Below, piece after piece: positions 6,043-8,004 of a stretch of 8,004 nt of DNA. The notes under the pieces are model-generated. The model saw only the letters and a program-made list of their open reading frames with translations, searched no databases and was not told the origin of the DNA. The DNA lies in the NCBI GenBank assembly GCA_024684665.1, contig JAIKWN010000180.1, positions 1 through 8,004 on the forward strand. Direction: 5' to 3'. The DNA is from Clostridiales bacterium (GTDB lineage Bacteria; Bacillota_A; Clostridia; Christensenellales; Aristaeellaceae). A program made the position numbers and the translations under genes. The stretch's first letter is position 1. Each line of letters starts with the position of its first letter.

Positions 6043-7694
6043 ACAAAAAGCGCCTCCGCTGGGACATCTGGACGGGGATTTCCCTTGCGGTTTTCTTTCT
6101 CGTGTTGCTCTTCCTCATTTATCCGCTGACCTCCCTGTTCGTGAGCGCGTTTCACGATCCCAAGACGGGAGAGCTGTCCCTCGTGAACTTTACGAAATTC
6201 TTTACGACCCGGTATTATTACCGCTCGCTCCTCAACTCCATCAAGGTAACCTCCGTGGTGACGCTACTGTGCATTGTCATCGGTGTCCCCATGGCATACT
6301 TCATGACGACCTGCAACGTGAAGGGCAAGCCGCTCCTCGAGATTCTTATCATCCTGTCCATGATGAGTCCGCCCTTCATCGGCGCGTATTCTTGGATCCT
6401 GATGCTGGGGCGGGGCGGCTTTGTGACGAAGTTCCTGGAAGGCATCTTCGGCTTCCGGATGCCAAACATCTACGGCTTCGGCGGGATCGTGCTCGTCTTC
6501 ACGATGAAGCTGTACCCGTACATGTACATGTACGTCTCTGGCGCGCTCGCGAAACTGGACGCCTCCCTGCCGGAGGCGGCGGAGAACATGGGCTGCACGC
6601 CGGTCAAGAAGGTTTTCACCATCATCACGCCTCTCATCCTGCCGACGGTCGCAGCGGGCGCGCTCATGGTCTTCACCAACGCCTTCTCCGACTTCGGAAC
6701 GCCTATGATGATCGGCGAGGGATACCGGACGATGCCGGTCTTGGTCTATACGGAATTCGTCGGCGAGGTGGGTGGCTCCGCGAACTTTGCAGCCTGCCTT
6801 TCCATGCTGATGGTGCTGATCACGATCATCATCTTCATCGCCCAGCGCTATGCGACTGAGAAGAAGAGCTATGAGATGAGCTTCCTGCGCCCGTTGGAAG
6901 TCACGAAGATGAAGCCGCTCAAGTCGGTTTTCGTCCACCTCTTTATCTACGCGATCGTCTTCGTGTCGATCCTTCCGCAGGCGAACATCATCGTCGCCTC
7001 TTTCCGGGACACCGTCGGCCCGGTCTATAAGGACACCTGGTCGCTCAGCAATTATCAGGCCGGCCTCAAGAAGTTCGGGTACTCGGTTTTCAACACCTAT
7101 AAATTCGCGCTGATCTCCATCCTGATCGTTATGGTGCTCGGTATGGTCATCGCCTATCTCTCGATCCGTCGGCGGAATCCGCTCACGAACGTCCTTGACA
7201 TCGTCACGATGTTCCCACTGATCATCTCTGGCACGGTAATGGGCATTACGCTGCTCCTCGCCTTCAACAAAAAGCCCCTGGTCCTGAGCGGCACGATGGG
7301 AATCATGATCATTGCCTTCGTCATTCGGCGCATGCCGTATACGATCCGCTCCAGCTCCGCGATCTTGCGGCAGATGAGCCCTAGTATGGAAGAGGCTTCC
7401 ATCAGCCTTGGCTACACGCCAATCCAGACCTTTTGGAAGGTCACGACTCCGCTCATGATGTCCGGCGTGCTCTCTGGGCTCATCCTCAGCTGGATCACGA
7501 TCATCAACGAGCTCAGCTCCTCCGTCATCCTCTTCACGGGGCGGACGACGACCATGAGCGTCGCCGTCTACACGGAGGTCACGAGGAACGAGTTCGGCCC
7601 GGCCTCCGCCCTTTCCGCGATCCTGACGCTGACAGTCATCCTCTCCCTGCTGCTCTTCTTTAAGATCTCTGGCAAAAAGAGCATCACGATGTGA
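6039..7694 (+). CDS. ABC importer permease, two fused transmembrane domains (FbpB/AfuB-like)
   Basis: 551 residues, an inner-membrane protein with two permease units in one chain, as in FbpB, SfuB and AfuB. The first hydrophobic helix is at about 13-35. The first half carries the EAA loop that docks on the ATPase (EAAENMG at 179-185, then ITPLILP), followed by the FbpB-type NAFSDFGTP at 214-222. The second half starts with a new helix near 298-320 and has its own EAA loop (EEASISLG at 451-458, then TTPLMMSG) and INELSSSVILF at 489-499. Each half has about six membrane segments, so a single chain can supply the whole channel with two copies of the ATPase. ATG 6039 overlaps the ATPase stop; AAGGAG lies about 9 nt upstream. 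Last gene of the operon: no convincing terminator follows, and the next promoter begins 8 bp after the stop. Confidence 0.94.
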   Translation: MNKKRLRWDIWTGISLAVFFLVLLFLIYPLTSLFVSAFHDPKTGELSLVNFTKFFTTRYYYRSLLNSIKVTSVVTLLCIVIGVPMAYFMTTCNVKGKPLLEILIILSMMSPPFIGAYSWILMLGRGGFVTKFLEGIFGFRMPNIYGFGGIVLVFTMKLYPYMYMYVSGALAKLDASLPEAAENMGCTPVKKVFTIITPLILPTVAAGALMVFTNAFSDFGTPMMIGEGYRTMPVLVYTEFVGEVGGSANFAACLSMLMVLITIIIFIAQRYATEKKSYEMSFLRPLEVTKMKPLKSVFVHLFIYAIVFVSILPQANIIVASFRDTVGPVYKDTWSLSNYQAGLKKFGYSVFNTYKFALISILIVMVLGMVIAYLSIRRRNPLTNVLDIVTMFPLIISGTVMGITLLLAFNKKPLVLSGTMGIMIIAFVIRRMPYTIRSSSAILRQMSPSMEEASISLGYTPIQTFWKVTTPLMMSGVLSGLILSWITIINELSSSVILFTGRTTTMSVAVYTEVTRNEFGPASALSAILTLTVILSLLLFFKISGKKSITM

Positions 7695-7701
7695 CGGCGC
7701 A

Positions 7702-7730
7702 TTGACAGAACGCCCGGCAGGCCCTATAAT
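7702..7730 (+). promoter_or_regulatory. Perfect-consensus promoter of the aldolase gene
   Basis: TTGACA (7702-7707), 17-bp spacer, TATAAT (7725-7730): both hexamers match the housekeeping consensus exactly, predicting strong constitutive or repressor-controlled expression. Transcription would start near 7737, with a leader of about 53 nt. The promoter begins 8 bp after the permease stop. Confidence 0.88.
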
Positions 7731-7753
7731 CCCGCGTGGTTTATGTTGTTTCC

Positions 7754-7766
7754 CGTTCCCTGAACG
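7754..7766 (+). repeat. Small palindrome in the aldolase leader
   Basis: CGTTC-CCT-GAACG is a perfect 5-bp inverted repeat with a 3-nt centre. It lies about 17 bp after the predicted transcription start and 10 bp before the AAGGAG site. It could be an operator or a small hairpin, but it is short enough to be chance. Confidence 0.25.
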
Positions 7767-7789
7767 AACTGATATAAGGAGAATCCACC

Positions 7790-8004
7790 ATGCTCGAGAA
7801 AGTCAGCACCATCCTCAAAATGGCCGACGCGGCCAACACCTCCGCCATTGGCTTCAACTGCAACGATTACACGATGGCCTATCCCGTCGTGAAGGTCGCC
7901 GAAGAGCTGAACAAGCCCGTCATCGTCATGCTCTATCCGGCGGACAACTTCAAGGACAACTGCTGCGGCCTCGCCGGCTTCGCCGCGACCGTCCGCGAGC
8001 TCGC
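7790..8004 (+). CDS. Class II (fructose-bisphosphate-type) aldolase, 5' part only
   Basis: 71 codons are visible before the window ends; the rest of about 280-310 residues expected for the family lies outside. ATG 7790 follows AAGGAG (7776-7781) by 8 nt. The N-terminus reads SAIGFNCNDYTMAYPVVKVAEE at 18-39 and then KPVIVML at 42-48. This is the first strand and helix of the class II aldolase barrel (AFNVNN...AAEE...PVI pattern) shared by FbaA, GatY/KbaY and related zinc aldolases. The zinc histidines and substrate-specific residues are not yet reached, so fructose-bisphosphate, tagatose-bisphosphate or another ketose phosphate are all possible. Cys24 and the CC pair at 58-59 are visible. It has its own strong promoter and follows the importer operon on the same strand. 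Identification rests on a short stretch. Confidence 0.72.
   Translation, partial: MLEKVSTILKMADAANTSAIGFNCNDYTMAYPVVKVAEELNKPVIVMLYPADNFKDNCCGLAGFAATVREL

Noticed and set aside
6264..6938. Long His/Arg/Asp-rich frame of 224 codons on the minus strand inside the permease gene
   Set aside because: Composition is typical of an antisense frame of membrane-protein coding DNA; there is no start signal, and the plus-strand permease is unambiguous.

Overview
The window looks like chromosomal DNA from a moderately GC-rich anaerobic bacterium, probably a Firmicutes (Clostridia or Negativicutes type) or a Synergistetes member. The basis is strong AGGAGG-type ribosome sites, textbook housekeeping promoters (TTGACA, 17-bp spacer, TAtaAT), and the mix of genes: a cytoplasmic alpha-amylase, a DAACS symporter and a ferric/sugar-phosphate-type ABC importer. 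I cannot name a genus. GC content was judged by eye and not computed. There is no sign of phage, insertion sequences, CRISPR or RNA genes.

Left half, all on the minus strand. (1) The edge gene (1-603, cut by the window) encodes a prephenate-dehydratase-like domain running straight into the NAD-binding motif of a prephenate dehydrogenase (TyrA). Its dehydratase signature residues are altered. (2) A DAACS-family sodium-coupled symporter (695-1918) with its own promoter at 1953-1981 lacks the usual NMDGT aspartate and the substrate-carboxylate arginine. (3) A GH13 cytoplasmic alpha-amylase (2043-3539) starts at TTG behind a good ribosome site. It has a structured leader and a Gln in place of the usual region I His.

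Right half, all on the plus strand and divergent from the amylase across a 253-bp intergenic region. A binding-protein-dependent ABC importer is encoded as SBP (3793-4809), ATPase (4942-6042) and a fused double-domain permease (6039-7694). The ATPase and permease genes overlap by 4 bp. A strong intrinsic terminator (4863-4907) after the SBP gene probably makes SBP more abundant than the membrane parts. The importer has the FbpABC/AfuABC architecture, but the SBP lacks a recognisable ferric-ion tyrosine pair, so an organic (possibly phosphorylated) substrate is more likely than iron. At the right edge, a perfect-consensus promoter (7702-7730) drives a class II (fructose-bisphosphate type) aldolase gene, cut by the window.

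Intergenic regions: 604-694 holds a 14-bp-arm inverted repeat. 1919-2042 holds the symporter promoter and a weak hairpin. 3540-3792 holds two divergent promoters and structured leaders for both genes. 4810-4941 holds two hairpins including the terminator. 7695-7789 holds the aldolase promoter and a 13-bp palindrome. I found no clearly new multi-gene system. The best leads are the degenerate dehydratase-TyrA fusion, the atypical symporter, the amylase substitution with its switch-like leader, and the unassigned importer beside an aldolase.
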